Shown: positions 35,678 to 47,219, counted from the first letter of the stretch. The stretch: DNA of 64,000 nt from Musa acuminata AAA Group (GCF_036884655.1 NC_088345.1:19799001-19863000); one strand, 5' to 3'. Notes: a model not told the origin generated them from the sequence alone. Program-made: numbers and translations.

Positions 35678-37011
35678 TGTTTAATCTCGAATTTTGATGA
35701 TGAAGTCAATTGTAATTTGTTTGATCTAATCTATATGTTGAGAAAAGTTTGTAGGATTAACTACGATGACAGTAAGATATAAAGCAGGTGTTGTGTCGTA
35801 GTCAAGATCGAGATCTCATTAGGAGTTCGAGAGTTCGATGGAAGTCCGGACGTTCGTCGGAAGTTCTGCGGGAACCAACCAAGAAGTCCAGGAGTTTGCC
35901 ATAGAAGCTCGTCGGAACTCGCCATGAAGATCGTCGCAAAGTCCAGGAGCTTACTGGGAGTTTGCTGGAGCATTGCCGAGAGTTCGTCATCTGTTCGTCG
36001 AAAGTACACCGGAAGCTCGCCGGAAGAGCAATTGACACACTAGAACAAAAAGTACAATAAACATCTCTTAATTGTCATAGTTAGAGCGTAAATTAAGTTA
36101 GGATTGGGAGGTTATCCCACTAACATAATTAGGAGCCAATTGGGCCCTTAACAGGGCTGAATTGGGCCGAATTAAGCACCCAATTTAGACACTGAATTCT
36201 TGGCCGGTGGTGGCACCGCTTGGAAAGCAGTGCCCCAGGAAATCTGGGCGGTGGTATCGCCGACAGTTATTGCTGCCAGCGGTGGTACTGCCCCTATCAG
36301 GCGGTGGTACCGCTAGAGCTCAATCTCCAAGCTTTGTTAAGCGGTGGTACCACCCAGACTAAGCAGTAGTACCGTCTAGTGTCAGGTGTCAAGCGATGGT
36401 ACCGTCGAGTAATGGTGGTGGTACTGCCAGGACCCCAGAAATTCAGGATTCGACACTTTTTTACTCTATTTTTGAAGCCATTGGGGCCTATAAAAACCCC
36501 ACCCCTTTCTGCATGAAATGGCACAAAACCTATTGGCATAATCTTGAGTTCTCGAGTCTTAATGTGTTGTAAAAGTTAGAGTTCTCCTCCTTCATCTCTT
36601 AGTCTTATAACCATCCAAGAATGAGGAGTGAGACTTGTAAGGGTTCATCTCCTAAACCCGGGAAAAAGAGAAAGTGTTGTAAAGAGGTGTTTGGTCTTCA
36701 CCTATTGAAGAAAGGCCTTTAGTGGATGCTAGAGACCTCGTCGAAGGAGGAATCCGAAAGTGGATGTAGGTCACGTTGACCGAATCACTCTAAATTTTGG
36801 TTTGCTTTTCATTAGTGTAATTTACTTTAACTACAATTCATTTCATTGCAAACTACTTCTACTCCTCATCTTGCTTATGCTCTCATACGTTTTAAGTTGC
36901 TATCCTTTCGATTCGATTTTCATCGAACGTACGAAATATTTTATATGGGAATCAAAGAATTTTTCACTGCACTAATTCACCCCCCCTTTAGTGCCACTCT
37001 TGATCCTAACA
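35678..37011 (+). repeat. D 5' LTR
   Basis: Starts TGTTTAATCTCGA and ends GATCCTAACA, 1,334 bp. Palindrome cluster at about 36,208-36,430 (at least five units such as GGCGGTGGTACCGCT), TATA-like box TATAAAAA at 36,489-36,496 and a run of 7 C near 36,981. It aligns with 42,303-42,716 joined to 46,350-47,219. Confidence 0.9.
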
Positions 37012-37013
37012 AT

Positions 37014-37025
37014 TGGTATCAGAGC
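37014..37025 (+). other. D primer binding site (initiator Met-tRNA)
   Basis: TGGTATCAGAGC, a perfect match, two bases after the LTR end. Confidence 0.93.
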
Positions 37026-37061
37026 AAGGTTCACTCTCATTTGGTTTTAAACCCAAGAGAG

Positions 37062-38648
37062 ATGACATTTTCTGGCAACCTAGCAGGCCATTCAATTACA
37101 CGTCCGCCCATATTCAATGGGACGGATTACACATATTGGAAAACTAGAATGAGGACCTTCCTAATTTTAATGGATTTTGAATTATGAAATATTATAGAAA
37201 ATGGCTTTCAAATGTCTTCTCTTCCAATGAACGATTGGAATGAATTGGAGAAGAAGACTTTCGCTTTAAACGCAAAGGCTATGAATGCCTTATTTTGTGC
37301 ATTAGATAAAAACGAGTTTAATTGAGTATTGGTTTGTGAAATGACTTTTGACATTTGGCACATACTCGAAGTGACTCATAAAGGCACTAGTAGAGTGAAG
37401 GAGTCAAAAACTAATCTTTTAGTGTATTCTTATGAGTTGTTTTGAATGAAACCGAGTAAAACCATTAGAGACATGTACACCCGATTTACGGATGTTGTCA
37501 ATAGTCTAAAAGGACTTGGTAAAGGTTTCTTGGATTTTGAACTCGTTAATAAGATTTTAAGATCCCTTCCAAAAAGTTGGGATCCTAAAGTAACGATCAT
37601 TTAAGAGGCCAAAAATCTAAATAATTTTTCTCTTGAAGAATTAATTGGATCACTAATGACCTATGAAATGACATGTAAAGCTCATGAAGAGCTTGAGGAT
37701 ATCCTTCTAAAGAACAGGAAGGACATAGCATTGAGAACTCAAGAAGATCACTTGAAAGAAAACTCAAGTGATAAGGACTTTGATGATGATTTGACACTTT
37801 TAACAAAAAAGTTCAAACGATTCATAAAAGGAAATAAATTTAAAAATGATACTAAAAATAAATTTAAACCTAATAAAGAATAAGTGATATGTTATGAATG
37901 CAAGAAGCCGCGACACTTCAAGAGTGAATGTCCCTAAGCAAAGAGGAGGCAACCAAAGAAGAAGGCTCTCAAAACTACATGGGACGACTCAAGTGCTTCC
38001 AAAGAAGAGGAGCCAACCAACACCGAGCAAGTTGCTCACTATGCGCTAATGGCTATTGGAGATGAGGTAACAAGTTTATTAGATGCTAATTGAACTTTCA
38101 ATGAGTTTTCAAGTGCTTTTCATGAATTGTTTGATGAATGTAGAATCTTGAGTAAAAAATATAACTCTTTAAAAAAGGAACATGCTTCTCTTATTAGCAA
38201 TTTTGATAGATTAAAAGTTGAGCACAATGATAGCCTAGCTTCATATACGAAATGTGATGAACTATAATTACTTCAAAAAGAAAACTTGCTACTTAAGAAA
38301 ACCTTAGAAAAGTCTGAGGTTGGTAGCAAATCCTTGAACATGATCATTACCAACAAGGGTCATGTTTATAGAAAAGGCGGAATCAAATTTGTGAGTAGCT
38401 CTCACCAAAATCCAACCACCTTTGTTAAAGGCCCTACTTTGCATGTCTCACCCCAAAACAAATGTAACTTTTATTACAAATTTGGGCATGTAGCTTATCA
38501 TTGTCCATTTAAGAAATATAGTCCATATAAATTGATTTGGATTCCTAAAAGAATCTCAAATGACTCACTGCAATATGATAAGCAATGTAGATCAATTTTT
38601 GAGGCACCCAAGGTCAAATAGGTACCTAAAAATCATCTCTTTTTGTAG
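37062..38648 (+). pseudogene. D gag
   Basis: Start ATG 37,062 (MTFSGNLAGHS), in frame with LFNG-like PPIFNGTDYTYWKTRM. The whole gag stays in one frame to TAG 38,646 and is interrupted by nine stops, among them TGA 37,185, a TGA within FNR, one within ELFR, TAA before EAK, and TAA after KE just before the knuckle CYECKKPRHFKSEC (the Gly before His is Arg). Probable coiled coil at about 38,150-38,330 and second cluster FYYKFGHVAYHC (first Cys is Tyr). Most stops are explained by a single C-to-T or G-to-A change from the A2 codon. Confidence 0.87.
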
Positions 38649-41206
38649 AAAAATATAATATCACAAGCTAGGAGCAAGAGATTATGCCTTGCTAGTGGAT
38701 GCTCAAGGCATATGACCGGAGATCCATATAATTTCTCTAAGCTCACTAGCCTAGACGAAGGATATGTCACCTTTGAAGACAACAATAAGGGTAAAATTAT
38801 TGGCAAAGGAACCATAGGTAACAAATCCAATCATCTTATTGAAGATGTATTGTTAGTTGATGGTTTAAAGTATAACTTTTTGAGTATTAGTCAATTATGT
38901 GATAAAGGATATATCGTTAGATTTGAATCTAATATTTATATTATTGAAAAACCATATAAATACATATCTATGATTACCTAAAACAAAATAATGTATATAC
39001 TATCGAGATTAATGATCTTTGTAATGAAATATGCTTTTCGATTTCGAATAATGATGTTTGGCTTTGGCATAGGAGATTAGGTCATGCTAGCATGAAACTA
39101 ATATATCAAATTTTATTTAAAGAACTTGTAAGAGGAATTCCTCGTATCAAGTTCATCAAAGATAATGTATGTGATGCATGTCAACTAGGAAAATAAATAA
39201 AAAGTAGCTTCAAACCTAAGAACTAAATAAGCACCTCTAGACCTTTACAATTGATCCATATGGACTTGTTCTGACCAATTGCTACAATAAGCCTAGGAAG
39301 TAGCAAATATATATTTATTTTCGTAGATGATTATAGTAGATACACATGGACTTATTTTTTAGCACACAAAAGTGAATGCTTTAGGTATTTCTCTAAGTTT
39401 TGTAAACTTGTTCAAAATAAAAAAGGTTTTATGATTTCGTCAATTTGAAGTGATGACGGTGGTGAATTTCAAAACCATGATTTCCAAAAATTTTGTGAAT
39501 CTAATAGATATAACCACAACTTCTCTACTCCAAGAAATCCTCAACAAAATGGAGTAGTAGAAAGAAAGAATAGAAACTTACAAGAAATGACAAGAACCAT
39601 GTTAAACGAACATAGCTTACCCAAATATTTTTGGGACGAAGCCATAAATACGGCATGCTATGTTATGAATAGGGTTCTAGTAAGACCACTACTTTCCAAG
39701 ACTCCTTATGAGTTGTGGAATAACAAAAAACCCAAATTTTCATACTTTAACATTTTAGGATATAAATGTTTCATTTTGAATGAAAAAGATGCCTTAAGTA
39801 AATTTGATGTAAAATCTGATGAAGAAATTTTTCTTGGCTATTCCTTTATTTCTAAAGCATTTCGTATCTTTAACAAAAGAACTTTGATTATAGAAGAATC
39901 CATTCATGTTATTTTTAATAAAAATTTTGAAGTTAAGAAAAAACTTGATGATGATATTGGTTTTGACGCTTTGAATTTAAATGAAACCCCTTCTCCAAAT
40001 AGCAATTTAGATGCATCTTCTTTCGAACCTTCTTTATCGAAGGAATGAAAGTATGTAGATGCTCATCCTAAGGAGCTAATTATAGGAGAAACATCAAAAT
40101 TTTTGTGCCAACGCCTCTTTTCTCTCCTAAATTGAACCTAAATGCATTGATGAGGCCATGAAAGATGATTCACGGGTCATTGCAATGCAAGAAGAGTTAA
40201 ATCAATTTGAGAGAAATGAGGTATGGAAGCTTGTTCCTAGACCAAATGACCATTTAGTTATTAGTACTAAATGGGTTATTAGAAACAAGCAAGATGAATT
40301 TGGTATCATGGTTCGAAACAATATTAGATTAGTGACCAAAGGTTTCAACCAAAAAGAAGGTATCGATTATGAAGAGACCTTCACTCCTGTGGCTCGATTA
40401 GAAGTCATAAGAATGATTCTTGCCTATGCTAGTAGTAATAATTTTAAGTTGTTTTAAATAGATGTTAAAAGTACTTTCCTTAATGGCTTTATTTCCGAAG
40501 AAGTTTATGTTGAACAACCTCCTGGATTTGAGAATGATAGTCTCCATAATCATGTGTTTAAATTCATTAAAGCTCTCTATAGTTTAAAACAAGCCCCAAT
40601 GGCTTGGTATGAGAGACTTAGTTCATTTCTTATTAAAAATAATTTCTCTAAAGGCAAGGTCGATACTACATTGTTTATCAAAAAATTTAAAAATAATTTT
40701 TTTATTGTTCAAATTTATGTTGATGATATTATTTTTGGTTCCACGAATGAATCTCTTTGTGAATCATTTGCTAAAAGTATAAGTCTTGAATTTAAAATGA
40801 GTTTGATGGGAGAATTAACCTTCTTTTTAGGCTTACAAATCAAACAACTAAGTAATAGTATCTTTCTTAGTTAAATAAAATATGCTTTATATTTGCATGC
40901 TATGCACAAGTTGTGTGGATGAAAAACACTTTAGAGGATTATAAGATTCATCTTAAAATCATTCCCATAAAATATGATAACACAAGTGCAATATGTTTAA
41001 CAAAAAATTTCATTCAACACTCTAGAACTGAACATATTGATATTAGGCATCACTTTATACGATATCATGTTAATAATCATGATGTAATCCTAGAGTTTAT
41101 TAATACAAAACATCAATTAGCCGATATTTTTATAAAGCCTTTAAGTGAAGAACAATTTGATTTTATTATAAGAGAATTAGGAATGTTAATTTGTCTGAAT
41201 GCATGA
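38649..41206 (+). pseudogene. D pol with RT/RNase H deletion
   Basis: The protease motif reads ASGCSRHMTG (about 38,690-38,720), so the catalytic Asp is Ala. A 1-bp deletion near 38,979 shifts the frame before the integrase zinc finger. Integrase core: VDDYSRYTW, SDDGGEF (the His after the catalytic Asp is Asp), VVERKNR. A deletion of about 31 bp near 40,095 restores the original frame. RT: GTKWVIRNK, DVKSTFLNG, YVDDIIFGS. At about 40,885 the sequence jumps from FLS into the middle of RNase H (YAQVVWMKN), losing the RT end and the first half of RNase H including the ADAD motif. The RNase H end (DNTSAICL...IDIRHHF) closes at 41,206. Confidence 0.87.
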
Positions 41207-42302
41207 ATTTAATGTATATCTTTTCCAGATTATCTTTCACTTAATGTATTCCTTGAATGGAGCTTTCATGAGTTTATACCATATCAAGTTTACTTCATAC
41301 CCTTGCTCCATCACTTACTGATTTTTTATACACTCAATCACTTCATGGATTTCATTGACAAATGCATCTCTCGGATTTTTCTCTTATGAATTTTTAATGA
41401 GAAATGGATTTGATATGATGCTCCTTCATATGATGATTCTTTCACATGAATTCTTTCTTAATGAAGAAAGAATTTTCATGAATTTTTTTAGTATAAGATG
41501 AACACTTGCAATACTGAGGATTTGATTTCACATGAATATCTTGATCCTTGTGAAAATTGAAGCATAATTTAATTAAACTCTTTTATTATTTTTGACTTGA
41601 TTCAAATCATTTCACCAAGTTACTTCTCAATGGATTTTCCTCCTTACACTCCTTCATGCGAAGTTTTGATGAAACATAAAATGGGAGAAGTTGATGGAAG
41701 CTATCTCTTTAATATTTATAACTTTTAATGTGAGAACTTTTGAATGATACCATGTCATGAATGTTTGAAATATGATTGGTATACAAATTGAAATATGGCA
41801 TGAATTTTTACCACACTTGCATTATTAAATCGTTCTCCTTTTTGTTGATGACAAAGGGGGAGAAATAATACCAAAATGTGGTAAATTGATGATAAATGCA
41901 TGCAATATATTTCATCATAGATACTTGAAATGTTTGCTTGATAAATTTCTTTCATAAGATATCTAGAGCTTAACTTGCTATTTTTACAAATTGATATCTT
42001 GCCATAGAATGATGAATTGCTATCTTTGTCATATTTCATATTTTAAATATCATACTTGAAAATGAATGTCATGCCTTTTCATCATTTTGATAAATACTTG
42101 GCATCGTATTTTGAGAATGATAGATCATGATAGGAATAATGATGTGCATGTTGATAAGTTTAATTAACTTATCTTATCGGTTTGTTTCCTGAATTCAAAG
42201 CATTGAATTCAAGAATAACTTTTCTTAAGTATGGTATATAGATAGGGGGAGTTAAGGTTAACTCTGTCATCAATTTATTATCATAATAAAAAAGGGGGAG
42301 AT
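41207..42302 (+). other. D 3' spacer with purine tracts
   Basis: Non-coding. GTTGATGACAAAGGGGGAG at about 41,851-41,869 and AAAAAAGGGGGAGATTG at 42,287-42,303 directly before the LTR. Collinear with the A2 spacer. Confidence 0.72.
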
Positions 42303-42716
42303 TGTTGAATCTCAGATTTTGATGATGAAGTCAATTATAATTTTTTTGATCTAATCTATATATTGAGAAAAGTGTGCAGGATTAACTACGATGGCAGTAA
42401 GACACAAAGCCGGTGTTATACTAGAGTCAAGATCAAGATCTCATTGGGAGTTCGAGAGTTCGTTGAAAGTCCGGACGTTCGTCGGAAGTTCTGTGGGAAC
42501 CAACCGAGAAGTCCAAGAGCTTGCTATAGTAGCTCATCGGAACTCACCAAGAAGATTGTCGTAAAGTCTAGGAGCTTGCTGGGAGTCCATCGGAGCATTA
42601 CCGAGAGTTCATCGGATGTTCACCGGAAGTACGCCGGAAGCTCGCCGGAAGAGCAATTGACGCACCAGAACAACAAGTGCAGTAAACATGTCTTAATTTT
42701 CGTAGTTAGAGCTTAA
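42303..42716 (+). repeat. D 3' LTR, first part
   Basis: Starts TGTTGAATCTCAG after the purine tract. It is interrupted after GCTTAA by the G element. The 117-residue frame at 42,363-42,716 is LTR sequence. Confidence 0.88.
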
Positions 42717-43121
42717 TGTTAGGACCCTTTTTCTGAGCTTTTGAATAATATTTATTGAGTCTGTTTAGTTTAATTATTTATTGAGTTTAGTTAGAGTCAG
42801 GTAGAGATTTATTTAATATTTATTTATTATTAAGAGTCCAAGTCCTGGTGGACTCTAGGTGGAACTCTATAAATAGTGATGTAACCATTTCTTTTGAGAA
42901 TCAATTAATCAATGAAATGTTATTCTACTCTGTGGACAAACCCTATGAGGCTGATTCCCTTGAAGCGATCAAGGAGGGCGGATCCCCTCGAAGCGATCAA
43001 GGAGGCTAATCCCCTCGAAGCGATCATTATTATTCCCTTTTCTCCCCTTTCTTCCATGATAAGACCTTAGGGTCTTATCATTTGGTATCAGAGTCTACGA
43101 TAAGACTTTAGGGTCTTATCA
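42717..43121 (+). repeat. G 5' LTR
   Basis: TGTTAGGACCC...GGGTCTTATCA. TATA-like box TATAAATA near 42,869. Three tandem copies of a unit of about 27 bp built on GAAGCGATCAAGGAGG (42,953-43,026). The last 41 bp repeat the sequence before them: the LTR end plus TTTGGTATCAGAG occurs once inside the LTR (at about 43,070-43,094) and again at its real border. Confidence 0.87.
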
Positions 43122-43123
43122 TT

Positions 43124-43135
43124 TGGTATCAGAGC
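43124..43135 (+). other. G primer binding site
   Basis: TGGTATCAGAGC, initiator Met-tRNA type, two bases after the LTR end. A second copy, TGGTATCAGAGT, lies inside the LTR at 43,083-43,094. Confidence 0.87.
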
Positions 43136-44662
43136 CGTGATCCTCGACGTTCTCGTTGCAGTTCATCATTGAAAAAAAAAAAAAAGAAGAAAGAAAGAAA
43201 GAAAGAAAGAAGAGAAGAGAAAGAAGAGAGAGAAGAAGAAGAAGCCGCAGCCATGCACCCCTGCTTCCCTTGCTTGTGGCCAGCCCACCGCCGGCCGTCG
43301 CTGCTCTCCCGCCAGCGACTGACCCTGCCCCGCTTCCAGCTAGAGTCCATCGTGGACGTCGCCTCCCACTCAAGTCACCATCGCTGCTAGGAGACGACGC
43401 TGCCAGCGTCTCATCCTGCCGTAGCCTTGCTCCCCTTCTCAACTACTGCTGCAAGGCAACTTCTTCCCCACTGCCGCTACTGCTTCCCGGCTGCTCCATC
43501 ACCACTGCCTACCTCTCAGCCACAACCCTAACCAAGCCCCCCCCCCTTGGGTCGCAGTCGTAGCCGCTGGTTGCTGCAGCCCCTCATTGCAGCGGTTGCA
43601 GAAACATAGCTTCCGCTGTTGCCACAGTCCCTCGTCGTTCACAGTCGTGCCTCACGTGTCGTCACATTCCAACCGACCCACCACCTTTGCTAGCCACCAT
43701 GCGGCGACCACCGCTCGCCTCCCAGCCACTGCTCCCCCTGGCTCGGGCGAGAACGATCGCCACCAATCCCCCTTGCTCTGCATCTGTAGTGATAGAAATA
43801 GGGCAACTCACCGTTGCCCTTGTTCCCAATCGTGATACTACCGACTCCTCCTTCTCCACCACCACCGCTACTATGGCTACTAACACCGATTGCCCTTGCT
43901 CTGCATCCGTGACATCGGTTGCCCATTTGGTCGAAAGGGGCCCCTGCCTCCCCTACTTTCGGCCAGCCCCACCGCGGCAGCTGCATTCTGGCCAGCGACC
44001 ATCGTCGCCGCTGCTCCCTAGCCAGCAGCCTTCACTCCTTGATGCTCCACCCTGTTTGAGCAAGAAGGGCTGCTGCTGCTATTTCCCAGTCAGCAGACCA
44101 ACCCCCTCGTCGCTTCTACCGTCGGTGACACTGCTCCAACCGTGCCACCATCGCTGCCTCCCCTTGGGCCGCAGTTGCAATCGCTTGACCATCCCTCCTT
44201 GTGGTGATCAACCCAAGGCAACCATGACCGTCACAGCCACCACCGTTTCCTCAACCGAACACGATCCCTCGACGTCACTAGCACCTATTTCAACAGTGCG
44301 ACAGAGACAAAGCAACGCTGCCTTCCATCCGCATCGTCGTAGCCACCACAACGGCGAGCCCTTGGCGGCATTGCCCCAGCCACACCATCACTGTAGGTTG
44401 CCATCACCGCAGCCTCAACCCTACTGCTCAGCGATTGCCCCTTGGGTCCAATAGCTGCAACCACATCGATGCAGTCGCCTTCCAGCCCCGGCGCTCTCAC
44501 CCCACGCAGCGACAGAAACAGGGCAGCAACTCTTCCTCCAAAGCAGTGACCACAGCACTGCCCTCGGTGTCCACCTCCTCGGCAACTTCACATTGACAAT
44601 GCTGATGCCCTTGACTGACATCAAAAAAAGGAGTTGAGAACCCAGATTTGCAGTCTTACGCA
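43136..44662 (+). other. G leader: (GAAA)n tract and GC-rich Pro/Ser/Thr-coding stretch
   Basis: Begins with an A run and GAAA repeats (43,170-43,235), then 1.2 kb of GC-rich sequence unlike the rest of the window. Open frames of 73-255 codons on the plus strand (the longest at 43,687-44,454) are rich in Pro, Ser, Thr, Ala and His, with no domain I recognise and no frame shared along the whole stretch. They are probably a by-product of composition. It may be leader sequence of the gypsy lineage or captured host sequence. Confidence 0.5.
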
Positions 44663-45375
44663 ATGGCCACTGATAACTCAGTGAAAGCACAAATGGAAGC
44701 ATGGGAAATAAGAATTGAGAACTGGCTACAAGAAACACTTCATGATTTCAAAAAGATCCTATTGGAGAGCCTTGACAAATTTCAACAAGATAGGGGCTCA
44801 AGTTCTACATTGCATAGATAAGAAAATACAGAAAAAGGGCCCCAAGATTGTGACACAAACTACTCACACATGAAGGTGGAATTTTCGAGATGGAAAGATG
44901 GAGATCCGACCAGTTGGATCTCTAGGGCAGAAATTTTTTTCCGTTTTCACAGAACCCCAAAAGAATCCAAGGTAGAAGTGGCCTCAATCCAGCTTAATGG
45001 AGATGCAATCTAGTGGTACGATTGGTATGAAACTTTCTACGGAGTTCCTTCGTAGGAGTAGTTCAAAAGAGGACTTCTTGTTCGCTTTGGCCCATCCGAA
45101 TATGAGAATGTTGATTTTCAGCTCGCCAAAATTCGTCAAACTTCTACAATGTTAGAATATTAGAGTAGGTTTGAAAAATTATCAAATCAAGCTAGAGATT
45201 GGTCAGATCGACAACTTCTGGATACATTTATTGAAGGGCTTTTTCCAGAGATCCGGTGAAGTTAAGGCTCGTCAACCCCGCACTATGATAACTATGATCT
45301 CATTTGCAAATCTACATAAGAAAAAAATTAGCAAGGAAAGATTAGCAAGGGGTTTGTACTATGATGAAAAATGAA
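44663..45375 (+). pseudogene. G gag (Ty3/gypsy capsid-like)
   Basis: Starts at ATG 44,663 (MATDNSVKAQMEAW) with a helical N-terminus. After a stop near 44,819 the capsid domain follows: WKDGDPTSWISRAE, FFRFHRTPKESKVEVAS, LNGDAI-stop-WYDWY, KRGLLVRFGPSEYEN, FEKLSNQARDWSD, LLDTFIEGLFPEI. The pattern 'F..L....R...W.....L...FI.GL.P.I' is that of the Retrotrans_gag domain. About five stops, mostly at Trp or Gln positions, then a frameshift near 45,260. No zinc knuckle was found after it. Confidence 0.8.
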
Positions 45376-45377
45376 GT

Positions 45378-45870
45378 ATGGAGCACCGATGTAAACAAGG
45401 GCAACTTCTAATGATTGAACCACTTGGAGAGGAGCCGAAAGCTAAGAATGTGGACTCCGATCATGAAGGTATAAATTCTAATGAAGATATTGAACCTACC
45501 GTACATACAATGCATACATTAGTCGGCTACTCTAACCCGCAAAGTTTGGAAGTTAGCGGAACTGTGGAGCATCAGCCTATTATAATTTTGATTGATACTG
45601 GTAGCACTAACAATTTTATGGATAGTGAGACTGTTGACTGATTGACCCACCACATTGAAGGCTATGACAGATTCGAAGTAAAGATCATTGATGGATGGAT
45701 TTTCACTTGTGATAACAAATGTTCAAAGATAAAATTGATTATATAGGGCCAGAAGTTTCTTACAACGATTACTAAACTGAAAGACCGACCTATTGCTTTC
45801 ACTATCAAAAAGTGGATACCATACTTACTTGATCAACGAGTTGTGATGCGTTGCAGATAGTCTATGACTA
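45378..45870 (+). pseudogene. G aspartic protease and pol remnant
   Basis: The frame 45,378-45,641 contains the active-site motif IDTGSTNNFMD (about 45,589-45,621), preceded by a short linker. It is followed after a TGA by HHIEGYDRFEVKIIDG, which matches the flap region of Ty3/gypsy proteases. The sequence then jumps to unrelated short pieces (LKDRPIAFTIKK, KVHKI-like) that may be pol ends. Retroviral-type protease cleaves Gag; this copy is interrupted. Confidence 0.75.
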
Positions 45871-45946
45871 AAGTGCTGAAAGTGAAGCTCCACAAGATTG
45901 ATGCTGCTAAGCCTTGGGGACAAGGCTGATTTGAAGAGGGAGGAAT

Positions 45947-46344
45947 TGTTAGGACCCTTTTTCTGAGCTTTTGAATTATATTTATTGAGTCTATTTAGTT
46001 CAATTGTTTATTGAGTTAGTTAGGTAGAGATTTATTTAATATTTATTTATTATTAAGAGTCTAAGTCCTGGTGGATTCTAGGTGGAACTCTATAAATAGT
46101 GATGTAAACCTTTCTTTTGAGAATCAATCAATCAATGAAATGTTATTCCACTCTACGGATAAACTCTAAGAGGCCGATCCCCTCGAAGTGATCAAGGAGG
46201 GCTGATCCCCTCGAAGCGATTAAGGAGGTCGATTCCCTCGAAGCGATCATTATTATTCCCTTTTCTCTCCTTTCTTCCACGATAAAACCTTAGGGTCTTA
46301 TCATTTGGTATCAGAGCCTACGATAAGATTTTAGGGTCTTATCA
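45947..46344 (+). repeat. G 3' LTR
   Basis: Starts TGTTAGGACCC after GAAGAGGGAGGAAT, ends GGGTCTTATCA. It shares with the 5' LTR the GATCAAGGAGG repeat units and the internal copy of the LTR end plus primer-site sequence (about 46,293-46,317). Confidence 0.87.
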
Positions 46345-47219
46345 TGTAAATTAAGTTAGGATTGGGAGATAATCTGATTATTTAATTAGGAGCCAATTGG
46401 GCCCTTAACAGGGCTGAATTGGGCCAAATTGAGCACCCAATTCAGCCCCTAAATTCTTGGCCGGTGGTGGCACTCTCTGGAAAGCAGTGCCCTAGGAAAT
46501 CTGAACAGTGGTACTGCCCAGACTGGGCGGTGGTACCGTCGGTAGTTATTGCTGCCAACGATGGTACCGCCCCTATCAGGCTGTGGTATCGCCTAGACTG
46601 AGTAGTAGTACCACCCAGTAATGGCGGTGGTACCGCTAGGACCTCAGAAATCCAGGATTAAACACTTTTTGGCTCCATTTTTGAAGCCCAATGCCTATAA
46701 AAATCCCACCCTTTTCTACATGAAAGGGTACGAAACCTATTGGCATAATCTTGAGTTCTTGAGTCTTAAAGTATTGTAAAAGTTAGAGTTCTCCTCCTTT
46801 ATCTCTTAGCCTTGTAACCATCCAAGAAAGAGGAGTGAGACTTGTAAGGGTTCATCTCCTAAACCTAGGAAAAGGAGAAAGTGTTGTAAAGAGGTGTTCG
46901 GTCTTCACCTATTGAGGGAAGACCTTTAGTGGATGCCGGAGACCTCGTCGGAGGAGGAATCCGAAAGTGGATTTAGGTCACGTTGACCGAATCACTCTAA
47001 ATTTTGGTTTGCCTTTCATTCGTGCAATTTAATTTAACTCCAATTCATTTAATTGCAAACTGCTTCTCCTCCTCATCTTGCTTACGCTCTTATACGTTTC
47101 AAGTTGCTATCCTTCCAATTCAGTTTTCATCGAACGTACGAAATATTTTATATGAGAATCGAAGAATTTTCTGCTACACTAATTCACGCCCCCTCTTAGT
47201 GCCGCTTTTGATCCTGACA
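46345..47219 (+). repeat. D 3' LTR, second part
   Basis: Resumes the LTR at TAAATTAAGTTAGGATTGGG. Palindrome cluster at about 46,460-46,635, TATA-like box at 46,696-46,703, end GATCCTGACA (one change from TAACA). It is followed by only 17 bp of H before the next insertion. Confidence 0.88.

Larger units (their letters stand above)
42717..46344 (+). mobile_element. G: small Ty3/gypsy element with gag and protease only
   Basis: A 3,628-bp element inserted in the D 3' LTR, flanked by CTTAA (42,712-42,716) and TGTAA (46,345-46,349); the uninterrupted LTR of D reads CGTAA here, so each flank differs from the presumed target by one base. LTRs of 405 and 398 bp, initiator Met primer site, a purine tract before the 3' LTR, gag and an aspartic protease. 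Integrase, RT and RNase H are absent: only about 300 bp separate the protease from the 3' LTR. This layout matches the terminal-repeat-with-gag (TR-GAG) class of non-autonomous elements. Confidence 0.8.
35678..47219 (+). mobile_element. D: full-length decayed Sirevirus-like Ty1/copia element
   Basis: Both LTRs (35,678-37,011 and 42,303-47,219, the latter split by G), primer site, gag, pol, and a 3' spacer with purine tracts. Without G it is about 7.9 kb, the same size as A1. The flanking 5-mers ACTAC and ACCGC agree at only three of five positions, so the target duplication is eroded or misplaced. Coding is heavily damaged: at least nine stops in gag, several in pol, two frameshifts and a deletion of roughly 480 bp spanning the RT/RNase H junction. 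It is older than A1 by this measure. Confidence 0.88.

Noticed and set aside
43156..44454. Proline-rich frames as a possible extensin-like gene
   Set aside because: No signal peptide, no SPPPP periodicity, and several overlapping frames; located between the primer site and gag of G.
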